Assembly (NCBI RefSeq): GCF_018861905.1
Contig: NZ_JAHLDU010000008.1
Span: forward strand, 62,001-126,000
Origin: Clostridium sp. DSM 17811
GTDB lineage: Bacteria > Bacillota > Clostridia > Clostridiales > Clostridiaceae
DNA: 64,000 nt
Direction: 5' to 3'
The notes under the pieces were generated by a model. That model did no database searches. It had not been told where the DNA came from and saw only the letters and a list, made by a program, of their open reading frames with translations. Position numbers and translations under genes: made by a program. This document shows positions 8,639-17,885 of this stretch, piece after piece. How positions within the stretch are numbered: position 1 is the stretch's first letter; each line of letters starts with the position of its first letter.

Positions 8639-10867
8639 ATGAATGATGGTTATGTAAGGAGAGAAATTAAGGTACTTTTAGAAAAAGCTAATTCACTAAA
8701 AAATAGTGATTCTCAGCGGACGATAGAATTCTCAAATGACGCATTACACTTATCTGAAAAGATAGGATATACACTTGGTGAAAAAGTAGCCAACTTATAT
8801 ATGGCTTATTCTTACTATAGCATTGGGAATGATGAAAAAGCCTTAGAATTAATATTTGCTTCACTTCATTATTTTATTGAAGAAGGATTTTGTGATCTCA
8901 TATGGTTGGAATATAATTTGTTAGGTATTATATTTAGTGAGTTAGGTGATATTGAAAAAAGTATGAGCTTTTATGATAAAGCACAAATAATTGCAAAAGA
9001 AATTGATTTAGGTAAAAGATATGATAATAAGGCTACTTCAAAAAAATCCATAATGCTTACTTTAAATAATATTGCAGAAAATTACAAATTACTTAATGAA
9101 TACAAAGAAGCATTAAGTTATAGTGAAAGAGCGTATGACATAGATTCTTTATCGGATTATAGCTTATCTAGTGGAGTAACTATCCTTAGTTTAGGTGAAA
9201 TTTATTATTTGTTAGAGGAATATGAAAAGGCAAATATTCTCTCATATAAAGCTTTAAAGTATATGAAACGGTATAATTATACTATAGCGGATGCTGATAT
9301 CTATAAATTGTTAGCGCAGACTTCATGGAAAAAAGGAGACTACGCAAAGGCTGATGAATATTTTTATATTGCTATAAATTTGAATGAAAAAGAATCAATA
9401 CCTAGTTATAAAATTGATGCATTACTCAGTTATTATGAATATATGATGGAACGAAAAAGAATAAAAAAAGCAATTGGTATATTAATAAATGCCTGTAATG
9501 TATCAATAGAATATAAACAGCATGAAAAAGTATCTGAAATATCGATGATGTTATCAATATTTTATGAAAAGTCAGGAGAATATGAATCCTCTTTTAGATA
9601 TATGAAATTGCACTATAAATATGAAAAAAAACATTTAGAAGATTATAATAAAAATATTATTCAGAGTTTAAATATGAAAAAGAAGATGTTAGAAATTGAA
9701 AAAGAGAATAATAGAATTATAGAGAAAAATGAAAACTTAAAAATAGAATCACAATCCCTACAAATGCTTGTTGAAAAAATATCTATTATTAGTGAACTAG
9801 GACAAAAAATAACTTCCACTTTAAATGAACATTCGATATTAGATATACTTTATTCGAGCATTAAAAATTTTATGGATTTTTCTTATTTCTGCATTGGTCT
9901 TTATGATGAAAATAATTCTATGATAAATTATTTAGACGCTATTATTAATGGCAAAAAGGAAAACATACCTGCTCTTTCACTTTTAAGTAAACCAAGTTTT
10001 ACAAAAAAATGTATTGAGAGTAGTGAGTTGATTATAATTAATGATGTTAGTAAAGAGTTTCCCAAATATATTAACGAGGGAGCATTTAATAATCAACTAA
10101 AATTGAATTATAATGCTGAAATAAATTCACTTATGTTTTGTCCTCTTATAGTAAATGCGAAGATTATAGGAGTAATGTCAATACAAAGTAAAGGGAAAAA
10201 TGCTTTTACACCATATCATATTGAAATGGTTAAAGCACTATCATCTTATGCTGCTATAGCAATTAATAATTCAATAAAATCAATGGAATTAGAGGCGGAG
10301 GTTAAAAAAACAAAAGAGATTCAAATTGAATTAGAAAAATTGAATAAAGTATTATTATCTTTGTCTGAAAACGATAGTTTAACGGGGATTTCTAATAGGA
10401 GAAAGTTTGATATATACATAAATGATGTTTGGGAGAGGAGTATAAGAGAAAGAAATAGTTTAGCTTTACTAATAATTGATATAGATTATTTTAAAGAGTA
10501 TAATGATAACCTTGGTCATTTAGAGGGGGATAATTGCTTAGCTAGAGTGGCCAGTATTCTGGCAAATCTAAATAATGGACCATATTTTGTTGCAAGGTTT
10601 GGTGGTGATGAATTTGTGATTTTATTACCAGAAAGTTCAATTGATTATGCAATTAAATTTGGAGAAAATTTAAGAAGTAAATTGAAAAAGTTAAATATTA
10701 GACATGAATTCTCAGAAATTTCAGATAGAATTACTTTATCAATTGGAATATCTTCGGTTTTTCCTAATGAAAACATAACAATAAATGAATTTATAAGAAA
10801 AGTTGATAATGAACTTTATATTGCTAAAAGAAATGGAAGAAATGGAATATCAGCTGATGTATACTAA
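8639..10867 (+). CDS. TPR-GAF-GGDEF diguanylate cyclase
   Basis: Predicted to make cyclic di-GMP in response to a cytoplasmic signal. 742 residues from the ATG at 8639, chosen because AGGAG lies 7 bases upstream. Residues 1-340 form tetratricopeptide repeats (GNDEKALELI, GDIEKSMSFYDKA, NEYKEALSYSERA, GDYAKADEYFY). Then come a coiled coil (about 345-395), a GAF domain (about 395-560) and a GGDEF domain (about 585-740) with intact RFGGDEFVILLPE. The product-inhibition RxxD site before GGDEF is absent (NGPY at that place). There is no membrane segment. TPR plus GAF suggests control by a protein partner or small ligand. Confidence 0.93.
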   Translation: MNDGYVRREIKVLLEKANSLKNSDSQRTIEFSNDALHLSEKIGYTLGEKVANLYMAYSYYSIGNDEKALELIFASLHYFIEEGFCDLIWLEYNLLGIIFSELGDIEKSMSFYDKAQIIAKEIDLGKRYDNKATSKKSIMLTLNNIAENYKLLNEYKEALSYSERAYDIDSLSDYSLSSGVTILSLGEIYYLLEEYEKANILSYKALKYMKRYNYTIADADIYKLLAQTSWKKGDYAKADEYFYIAINLNEKESIPSYKIDALLSYYEYMMERKRIKKAIGILINACNVSIEYKQHEKVSEISMMLSIFYEKSGEYESSFRYMKLHYKYEKKHLEDYNKNIIQSLNMKKKMLEIEKENNRIIEKNENLKIESQSLQMLVEKISIISELGQKITSTLNEHSILDILYSSIKNFMDFSYFCIGLYDENNSMINYLDAIINGKKENIPALSLLSKPSFTKKCIESSELIIINDVSKEFPKYINEGAFNNQLKLNYNAEINSLMFCPLIVNAKIIGVMSIQSKGKNAFTPYHIEMVKALSSYAAIAINNSIKSMELEAEVKKTKEIQIELEKLNKVLLSLSENDSLTGISNRRKFDIYINDVWERSIRERNSLALLIIDIDYFKEYNDNLGHLEGDNCLARVASILANLNNGPYFVARFGGDEFVILLPESSIDYAIKFGENLRSKLKKLNIRHEFSEISDRITLSIGISSVFPNENITINEFIRKVDNELYIAKRNGRNGISADVY

Positions 10868-10892
10868 AAAAGCAGAGATAGTAGGTAAATGT

Positions 10893-11867
10893 TTATCTGA
10901 TATCTCTCCTTTTGAGTTCCATTTTATTGCTCCATTTGCCACACCTATCTCCAAAGCATCCTACGGTCTTTTCACCATCTCTTATTGCAATTACTTCACA
11001 ATTATTACCACAACCATTGCACTCAATATTTCTGGGTACAAAATCATTAAATGCTATTTCAAACCCTTTAAAATTTGTTTTACCTATCCTCATGGTTTTT
11101 TCCTTTGAAAGTATTGCAGCCCCTATAGCGCCCATTACATTATAATGAGCTGGGACATAAACCTCAGTATTTAAGGCTTTCTCAAAAGCTGCTTTAATAC
11201 CAATATTCGCTGCAACACCACCTTGAAAAAATATTTTTGAATGGATTTGTTTTCCTTTCCCGACGTTGCTTAAATAATTTCTTACCATTGCTTCGCAAAG
11301 CCCACCTATTATGTCCTCTTCATTATATCCAAGCTGTTGCTTATGTATCATGTCAGATTCTGCAAAAACAGCACATCTTCCAGCTATTCTAACAGGCGAT
11401 TTTGACTTTAATGCATAGTCTCCAAAATCTTCAATAGGTATCTCTAGCCTTTCTGCTTGCCTATCAAGAAAAGACCCCGTACCTGCTGCGCATACTGTAT
11501 TCATTGCAAAATCTGTTACTATACCATTTTTTAATAATATTATCTTTGAATCTTGACCACCTATTTCTAATATGGTATTTACTTCTTTGTCAATTTCAAG
11601 GGATGCAACTGCATGAGCAGTAATTTCATTTTTTACAATGTCCGCACCTATTAAAAAAGATGCCATTTGTCTTCCACTCCCGGTGGTTCCAACAGATTTT
11701 ATTTGCTTAGTATCATATTTATTGCTTAATATTTTTAATCCATCTTGAATTGCTTTTATAGGTTTACCTTTTGTTCTTAAATATAATTTTTCTATAACAT
11801 TTAATGAATTATCTAATAGTACAATGTTAGTACTTACAGACCCTACATCAACTCCCATATAATACAT
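10893..11867 (-). CDS. 2-hydroxyacyl-CoA dehydratase activase-like ATPase (BadF/BcrA family)
   Basis: ASKHA-fold ATPase that, in characterised relatives, injects one electron into a 2-hydroxyacyl-CoA dehydratase or related iron-sulfur enzyme. 324 residues. The N-terminal phosphate loop is GVDVGSVSTNIVLLD; the 4Fe-4S ligands are the Cys of NTVCAAGTGSFLDRQ and of AGRCAVFAESD; ATP-binding motifs are EIGGQDSK and FFQGGVAANIG. A C-terminal extension has a further Cys cluster (CNGCGNNC, RCGKW). It overlaps the preceding gene by 20 bases, so it is the last gene of a three-gene operon. Substrate unknown. Confidence 0.88.
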   Translation of the reverse strand: MYYMGVDVGSVSTNIVLLDNSLNVIEKLYLRTKGKPIKAIQDGLKILSNKYDTKQIKSVGTTGSGRQMASFLIGADIVKNEITAHAVASLEIDKEVNTILEIGGQDSKIILLKNGIVTDFAMNTVCAAGTGSFLDRQAERLEIPIEDFGDYALKSKSPVRIAGRCAVFAESDMIHKQQLGYNEEDIIGGLCEAMVRNYLSNVGKGKQIHSKIFFQGGVAANIGIKAAFEKALNTEVYVPAHYNVMGAIGAAILSKEKTMRIGKTNFKGFEIAFNDFVPRNIECNGCGNNCEVIAIRDGEKTVGCFGDRCGKWSNKMELKRRDIR

Positions 11868-12945
11868 TGTTTTTTCTCCTCTCTAACATATCTACAAATG
11901 CTTCTATCCTAGTAATATATCCGGCTTCTCCAGTCATTTCATCTACTATTAAAGTCATTATTGGAAAATCTTTGTCATTATTAATTTTAGTTAGAATTGA
12001 TTTTGATACAATTTCAGGCATACATCCCATAGGGAAAATCTGAATTGCCCCATCGAAACTTTCTTTTTCTGAAAGAAGTGCTTCTCCTACACATTCTCTA
12101 GCGTGACCACCAATATAATATGGAAGATATTCTTTAGAGGCTTTTCTTATGTCAATTGAGTTAAGTTTAAATGGGCTGAGTAATGCATTTTTAATCCACC
12201 AAGTAGGAGTAAGTTTTCTTTTAGTGGATACTCCATAGTCCATAAGTTTATCTTCTATATATAGATTAGCAAAGGGCTCAATTATAGTATAAATCTCACC
12301 AATAATTGCAATTTTAATTGGGGCCTTATCTTTATTAATAGGAACATTATCTATTTTATTATTATATTCTTTTAAAATACTCACCATCTGTGGTGGTGAA
12401 GGAGCCTTCGCGGCATTTATGGTACATTCTTTTAAAAGGTTTTTAAATTGACCTTTGTTAACTTCAAATCCTGTTAAATAATGTACTTTACTTTCAATTT
12501 TATCTATAAGTTCATTTACCGTGTAGGCCACTTTTAATGCCTTGATTTTTTGTAATTTACCTTCTTTACTATTATTTGATATCTTGGATAGTCGATTTAA
12601 AAATTCATTTTTGCCAATATCAAAAGGACTATCAATTACAATAAAAGTTAAGTTGTGCCCCATTTTCTTAAGTGCATTTATTTGCAATTCGCAGTACTCA
12701 CCAAATCTACAAGGACCACAGCTTCCGGGAAGGAGTATGGTATCGGCCCCAAGCTTTATACTCTGCAAATAATTACCCATCATAATTTTATAAGGTAAGC
12801 ACATTTCTTCAGGAGAAAACGTGGAGCCTAGCTCCAATGCTTCGCTACTACTAAATGGTGCAATTATACATTCTATACCGAGTCCATCAAATAATGCTTT
12901 AGCTGCAAGATGTGTGTTGCCGAAATGTGGAAATGTTATCTTCAT
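11848..12945 (-). CDS. 2-hydroxyglutaryl-CoA dehydratase-like protein (DUF2229-type)
   Basis: 365 residues with the Cys-rich pattern of the dehydratase/DUF2229 family: EEMCLPYK, GSCGPCRFGEYC, ARECVGE and FPMGCMPEIV, which probably bind an iron-sulfur cluster. The ATG at 12945 is preferred because GAAAGGA lies 9 bases upstream; the longer frame starts inside the previous gene. It lies between a shorter relative and the activase in one operon. Such trios (compare E. coli YjiM/YjiL and the double-cubane-cluster proteins) are electron-activated reductases or dehydratases of mostly unknown substrate. The exact reaction cannot be assigned. Confidence 0.8.
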   Translation of the reverse strand: MKITFPHFGNTHLAAKALFDGLGIECIIAPFSSSEALELGSTFSPEEMCLPYKIMMGNYLQSIKLGADTILLPGSCGPCRFGEYCELQINALKKMGHNLTFIVIDSPFDIGKNEFLNRLSKISNNSKEGKLQKIKALKVAYTVNELIDKIESKVHYLTGFEVNKGQFKNLLKECTINAAKAPSPPQMVSILKEYNNKIDNVPINKDKAPIKIAIIGEIYTIIEPFANLYIEDKLMDYGVSTKRKLTPTWWIKNALLSPFKLNSIDIRKASKEYLPYYIGGHARECVGEALLSEKESFDGAIQIFPMGCMPEIVSKSILTKINNDKDFPIMTLIVDEMTGEAGYITRIEAFVDMLERRKNNVLYGS

Positions 12946-13837
12946 TGTTATTTTTCCTTTCAATCATATCAATAAAGGCCTCAATTCTTGTATCTAGACC
13001 ACCTTCACCAGTATGTTCATCAACTTTTAAGACTAAAAGAGGGAAGCCGCAAAGTTTATCTTTAATAAGTTCAATTACAACAGAGTCTATTCCGCAAGCA
13101 AAGGATGATATATATATAGCACCATCTATTTCTTTATTTTTAGATATACTAGTTGTAAAGCCATAAGAATTTGATGCAAAAGTCCAAAAGGGACGTTTAA
13201 AAAGAGTATTTACCTCTGATTTGATTTGTTCTTCACTAACGTATTCCTCTGTTATGATCCCGACTCCTAATTTGTTTAATTTCTTTACTATATCCATATT
13301 AATAAAGGTATCGTAGAGATTGTATGGATGCCCAACTAGAGCGATAGTTATTTTATAGCCTTCATCTTTGATACCAAATTTAGTCTTTCTTTGTTCCTCT
13401 AGAGCATTGTTAAATGCAACCTTTGTTTTACGTTTGTCTTTTATAATCATGTTAGCTAAATTTTTGCACCAAGTATATAATTCCTTTTCGCTTGTTGCAT
13501 AGATAGGTTCTGTCATTACTTTTGGCATATTAGGTATGCTACATAAAATCATTTCTGGAAGTCCGCAAAACTTTGGGCATATAAATTCGCGCTCGCGCAC
13601 CATCATAAATCTTGGTATTATTAATAAATCACATTTATCTTTTATATCTAAGATATGTCCATGAAATATCTTTATAGGCAGACAAGCCTCGTCCACGCAA
13701 TATTTAATTCCTTCATTTAAAATATTTTTATTCGTATCGGTAGATGTAATTATTTCTACACCTAGTTCGTTTAAAAATGTGTTTATAAATGGGTAGTATT
13801 TATAATATAATAACCCTTTAGGAATACCAACTTTCAT
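12899..13837 (-). CDS. DUF2229-type CoA enzyme activase-related protein
   Basis: 312 residues, related to the C-terminal half of large CoA-dehydratase activase proteins. Conserved Cys lie in DEACLPIK, FICPKFCGLPE and SSFACGIDSVV; the N-terminus MKVGIPKGLLYYKYYPF is typical of the family. First gene of the three-gene operon; its 3' end overlaps the next gene by 47 bases, indicating coupled translation. GGAAGGAG precedes the ATG. It probably forms a cluster-bearing partner of the following two proteins. In many clostridia these parts are fused in one large protein, whereas here they are separate. Confidence 0.8.
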   Translation of the reverse strand: MKVGIPKGLLYYKYYPFINTFLNELGVEIITSTDTNKNILNEGIKYCVDEACLPIKIFHGHILDIKDKCDLLIIPRFMMVREREFICPKFCGLPEMILCSIPNMPKVMTEPIYATSEKELYTWCKNLANMIIKDKRKTKVAFNNALEEQRKTKFGIKDEGYKITIALVGHPYNLYDTFINMDIVKKLNKLGVGIITEEYVSEEQIKSEVNTLFKRPFWTFASNSYGFTTSISKNKEIDGAIYISSFACGIDSVVIELIKDKLCGFPLLVLKVDEHTGEGGLDTRIEAFIDMIERKNNNEDNISTFRQHTSCS

Positions 13838-13960
13838 AATTTACTCCTTCCATGTGCATATATCACTCTTTTTTATTCTGAACTATTTATGGAAAAAGTA
13901 TTCTTATTTAGAATATAATTTTATAGAATAACATGTTATATATTTGTTCTTGCATAAAAA

Positions 13961-14003
13961 AGTCTGCGTCCATAATATCTTTAGGATATTATGGGCACAG
14001 ACT
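13961..14003 (-). terminator. Terminator of the MBL-fold gene
   Basis: AGTCTGCGTCCATAATATC pairs with GATATTATGGGCACAGACT (two imperfect pairs), loop TTTAG; a T run follows on the minus strand. Confidence 0.85.
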
Positions 14004-14032
14004 TATGGTAAACATTTTGTTTACTAAATAAT

Positions 14033-14836
14033 TTACAATTCAATAATATCTAAATCATCAGGAACAATAATATTTCCTGCGAAGAATTTATTGCCTTCAT
14101 CAGTATATAGTTTTCTTCTATTTAATATATTTTTATCCTCAGTATGAAATAGAATTATATTTTTCACATTTAGATTAGATGCATTTTCACAAGCATCTTT
14201 TACAGTAGCATGATGTTTTTCATAAGGTTTAAAGATATCCTTTTGTGAATATAAACAAAAGGCTTCATGAAAAAGATAATCTACATTATTAGCATATTCA
14301 AATAACTCTTCATTGTAAGGTTCATCACCGAAGAAAGCCAAACTTTTTCCGTTTTTGAGTGTTGTATTAAAGCCAAACTGAAGTTCTTTAGTACTTCTGA
14401 TATCGAAAAAATTTATATTTAAGTCTAGTATAGAAACAGTGCACTTATCATAAATCTCATTAAATAGTATTCTGGTTCCAATGTATTTTGTGAATTTTTT
14501 ATCTAAAAGTAAGTCGCTTATTGTGTTTATTATATCAATATTATTTTTGTGGCAATAAATTGTTAGATTGCCGTCATATTTTTCATTCATAATTTGCTGA
14601 GCTACAGCCCTAATGATCCAAACAATGCCAGAAATATGATCGTTATGTCTATGAGATATAAAAACATTGTGGATATTGCCTATATCTATGTTTAATTTTT
14701 CTAGGTTTGAGAGTATGGTATTTCCACCACCTGTATCTACTAAAAAATGCTCTTTACCGCTAGAAATGGTAAAACAAGTGTTATAACATTTTGTAACCAT
14801 AGCACTCCCCGTACCTAAAATATTAACTGATTCCAT
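14033..14836 (-). CDS. MBL-fold metallo-hydrolase, RNase Z-like
   Basis: 267 residues. Metal-binding motif SHRHNDHISG (HxHxDH) at about residue 62, FFGDEPY as the third-ligand region, and LFHTED near the C-terminus, in the order seen in the RNase Z/ElaC branch of the metallo-beta-lactamase fold. The long exosite arm of true RNase Z is not obvious, so a tRNA-processing role is not assured; other small-molecule hydrolases share this layout. GGAGG precedes the ATG. Monocistronic, divergent from the oligopeptide operon. Confidence 0.85.
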   Translation of the reverse strand: MESVNILGTGSAMVTKCYNTCFTISSGKEHFLVDTGGGNTILSNLEKLNIDIGNIHNVFISHRHNDHISGIVWIIRAVAQQIMNEKYDGNLTIYCHKNNIDIINTISDLLLDKKFTKYIGTRILFNEIYDKCTVSILDLNINFFDIRSTKELQFGFNTTLKNGKSLAFFGDEPYNEELFEYANNVDYLFHEAFCLYSQKDIFKPYEKHHATVKDACENASNLNVKNIILFHTEDKNILNRRKLYTDEGNKFFAGNIIVPDDLDIIEL

Positions 14837-15078
14837 ATATTTACCTCCGATATTAGTTTAATTATAATAACAATTTTTTGTTCTGATTTATATCTTAACC
14901 CATACTTATTATTGCAGTAAAAACCATATTTATCAATAGCTTATATAACGTAGTTTCAAAATTATACGTTTAAATATAAAACAGTACTCAATTAATAATT
15001 CATAAAAATGGAATTTATGACATATACATAGTTGCAAGGGTGCAATAAATAATTAATTGAATTTAAAAATAATAAAAC

Positions 15079-15107
15079 TTGCAATTATAAATATATGATG
15101 GTAAAAT
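15079..15107 (+). promoter_or_regulatory. Promoter of the oligopeptide transporter operon
   Basis: TTGCAA, 17-base spacer, TAAAAT, about 115 bases before the binding-protein start. It is the only well-spaced + strand promoter seen in the 385-base gap 14837-15221. The rest of the gap shows no riboswitch-like or repeated structure. Confidence 0.55.
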
Positions 15108-15221
15108 AGGCTAAATAAATGCATGATTCCAAAACGAATTTTTCAGTTTTAAATATGAATTATTTAGAGAGTTAGAGTAATTAAATTAAGAAGGTTACAC
15201 ATTTTAGGGGGGCAAATTAAT

Positions 15222-16787
15222 ATGAAAAGGAAATATCTTGCTATGATGCTTACAGGGGTACTTGTATTAAGTACCGCGCTTACAGGTTGTGGAAGTTCAA
15301 AGGCCACCGCAACCAAAACGGGAACGCCAAAAACAATAATTTATTCTCAGGGAGCAGATCCTAGAGGATTAGATCCAGCTTATGTAGATGATGGTGAATC
15401 TGCTAAGGTTATTGTTAATGTTTATGAAGGTCTTCTTAAATACAAGGATGGATCTACTGATATTGAACCTAGTCTTGCTACCGATTGGAAAATTAGTACT
15501 GATGGAAAAGAATATACTTTTAATTTAAGAAAGAATGTCAAGTTCCAAGATGGAACACCTTTTAATGCAGATTCGGTTATATATAACGTTGAAAGACAAT
15601 TACCTCCAAAGGCTACAAATGATATGCCTTATGCATCTTTCACATTTGGACCAGTAGCAAAACTTGAAAAAACTGGTGATTATTCAGTTAAGTTTACGCT
15701 TAAAAATAAATACACTCCGTTTTTAGCGAATCTTGCTATGTGTCTTGCAGCTCCGATTGTAAGTCCAACAGCAGCTAAAAAGTTTGGAGCTAAATTTGTT
15801 GAAAACCCAGTTGGTACAGGGCCTTATACTTTTGTATCTTGGGATAAAAATCAGTCAATAAAACTTAAGAAAAATGATACGTATTGGGGAGTTAAACCAA
15901 AAGCTGATAACATAGTGTTTAAGTTTACAAAAGAAAATTCAGTACGTGCCAGTGATTTAATGACTGCTGGAACAGACATAATCGATGGAGTTGACCCTAA
16001 TGATATTGCAAAATTAAAATCTAGTAATATGAAAATATATCAAAGTGATGGAATGAACATCAACTATATGGGATTTAATACATCAAGAGCACCATTTAAT
16101 GATGTTAAGTTAAGGGAAGCTATTTCTCATGCAATTAATCGCGATGAATTAGTTAAATATTTGTATCAAGGATATTCAACTGTAGCAAACAGTCCACTTC
16201 CATCCTTTATGCCTGGTTATGATAAGACAGTTGAGCCATATAAATATGATGTAGCAAAAGCAAAACAAATGCTTAAAGATGCTGGTAAATCGAATTTAAA
16301 GGTTAAAATTATTACTTATTCTAATCCTAGACCATATAATACAGTTGGTGGTCAAAAACTTGCAGAATCAGTTCAAAATTACTTGGCAAAGATTGGAGTT
16401 ACAGCAACAATCGATTCATACAATTGGACTGATTACAAAGCAAAACTTGCTAATGGAGAAGGAGATATATTCTTCTATGGTTGGACTGGTGACAATGGTG
16501 ATGCGGATAACTTCCTTACATTACTTGATTCACATGAAATTAAATCTACTTTGAATTCAGCTAAATATTCCAATCCTGTTGTGGATGCCTTACTTGTAAA
16601 AGGCAGAGCATTACCAAATGGAGAGGAAAGAAATAAAGTTTATAAAGAAATTCAACAAGTAGTAGCAAAAGATGCTCCATGGCTTCCAATATCACATTCA
16701 CAAGCCCTTGCAGCATATTCACCTAAGGTTACTGGTTTTGCTATACATCCAACAGGAACAGTATTCTTTAGTGGTGTAGATAAATAA
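15222..16787 (+). CDS. oppA: Oligopeptide ABC transporter substrate-binding lipoprotein
   Basis: Extracellular solute-binding protein, family 5, anchored to the membrane by a lipid. 521 residues. A signal peptide ends in the lipobox LTGCGSS (Cys at about 23). The mature part has the family pattern YEGLLKYKDG, FNLRKNVKFQDGTPF and LREAISHAINRDELV. It captures peptides (or possibly nickel or another small ligand) for the permease encoded next. Ribosome binding site AGGGGGG lies upstream. A hairpin separates it from the permease genes and probably gives excess binding protein. The exact substrate is not predictable. Confidence 0.93.
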   Translation: MKRKYLAMMLTGVLVLSTALTGCGSSKATATKTGTPKTIIYSQGADPRGLDPAYVDDGESAKVIVNVYEGLLKYKDGSTDIEPSLATDWKISTDGKEYTFNLRKNVKFQDGTPFNADSVIYNVERQLPPKATNDMPYASFTFGPVAKLEKTGDYSVKFTLKNKYTPFLANLAMCLAAPIVSPTAAKKFGAKFVENPVGTGPYTFVSWDKNQSIKLKKNDTYWGVKPKADNIVFKFTKENSVRASDLMTAGTDIIDGVDPNDIAKLKSSNMKIYQSDGMNINYMGFNTSRAPFNDVKLREAISHAINRDELVKYLYQGYSTVANSPLPSFMPGYDKTVEPYKYDVAKAKQMLKDAGKSNLKVKIITYSNPRPYNTVGGQKLAESVQNYLAKIGVTATIDSYNWTDYKAKLANGEGDIFFYGWTGDNGDADNFLTLLDSHEIKSTLNSAKYSNPVVDALLVKGRALPNGEERNKVYKEIQQVVAKDAPWLPISHSQALAAYSPKVTGFAIHPTGTVFFSGVDK

Positions 16788-16808
16788 TTCTATTTAAGAA
16801 AGATTTTT

Positions 16809-16845
16809 AAGTGGAATACCGCAAGTTGCGGTGTTTCACTTTTTA
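16809..16845 (+). terminator. Intercistronic attenuator-type hairpin
   Basis: AAGTGGAATACCGCAA (16809-16824) pairs with TTGCGGTGTTTCACTT (16826-16841) and is followed by a short T run. It sits between the binding-protein gene and the first permease gene, 22 bases before the latter's start. Confidence 0.7.
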
Positions 16846-16866
16846 AGATTAAAAGAGGAGGCAACC

Positions 16867-17871
16867 ATGGCTAAATATATTATTAAAAGACTGCTTTTGC
16901 TATTACCCGTTATTGTTGGAGTATCAATGCTTGTTTTCTTGGTTATGCACATGTTTACTACTGATCCAGCTGCCACAATTCTTGGTCAGCACGCAAGTCA
17001 AAGTCAGATTATAGCTCTAAGAGAACAACTTGGACTTAATAAGCCTATTTATCTTCAGTATTGGGATTTTTTAATAGGAATATTTCATGGGGATTTGGGA
17101 AATTCACTTATGTCAAAAACTCCGGTATGGGATGAAATAATGGCACGTTTCCCAGCTACAATTGAACTTGCATTAGCAGCTATTATATTTTCTTCTATTT
17201 TTGGAGTTATTATGGGGGTTATTTCTGCTATTAAACAAAACTCAATTGCTGATTATATTTGCATGATAGTATCACTACTTGGAGTATCAATGCCTATATT
17301 TTGGTTAGGCTTAATTTTTATATTAGTTTTTTCAGTTCAACTTCATTGGTTGCCGGTATCCGGGAGGATAGATATAGGACTTGAACCAATTAGAATTACA
17401 GGCCTATACTTAATTGATTCTTTGGCTACTGGAAATATGGCCGCATTCTCTAGTGCTTTAAAACATCTAATTATGCCAGCAGTAGCACTTGGGTCTGCAT
17501 CCACTGCGATTATTGCAAGAATGACTCGTTCTACTATGCTTGAGGTTGTAAGACAAGATTATATTAGAACCGCTAGAGCGAAGGGGCTTTTAGAAAGACC
17601 AGTTATATTTGGACATGCACTGAAAAATGCATTGATTCCAATTATAACAGTAATAGGACTTCAACTAGGATCGTTATTAGGTGGAGCAGTACTAACAGAG
17701 ACTGTATTCTCATGGCCAGGGGTTGGTAAATACGTAGTAGATGCAATTTTAGTTACAGATTATCCGGTTGTGCAAGGTACGGTTATGATGATGGCAGTAA
17801 TTTTTGTTCTTGTTAATTTAATTGTAGATATAATTTATGCATTTATAGATCCAAGGATTAAATATTCTTAG
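16867..17871 (+). CDS. oppB: Oligopeptide ABC transporter permease, OppB/DppB type
   Basis: 334 residues with six membrane segments and the permease coupling motif RTARAKGLLERPVIFGHALKNA (EAA loop) at about 235-255. The start MAKYIIKRLLLLLP at 16867 follows GAGGAGG at 9 bases; the longer frame begins inside the hairpin. It forms the channel with the next gene product. It lies 14 bases before oppC in the same operon. Confidence 0.94.
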   Translation: MAKYIIKRLLLLLPVIVGVSMLVFLVMHMFTTDPAATILGQHASQSQIIALREQLGLNKPIYLQYWDFLIGIFHGDLGNSLMSKTPVWDEIMARFPATIELALAAIIFSSIFGVIMGVISAIKQNSIADYICMIVSLLGVSMPIFWLGLIFILVFSVQLHWLPVSGRIDIGLEPIRITGLYLIDSLATGNMAAFSSALKHLIMPAVALGSASTAIIARMTRSTMLEVVRQDYIRTARAKGLLERPVIFGHALKNALIPIITVIGLQLGSLLGGAVLTETVFSWPGVGKYVVDAILVTDYPVVQGTVMMMAVIFVLVNLIVDIIYAFIDPRIKYS

Positions 17872-17885
17872 AGGAGCGATATAAA

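Noticed and set aside
10803-11145. + strand frames at the end of the GGDEF gene
   Set aside because: They run antisense into the activase gene, which has clear ATPase motifs.
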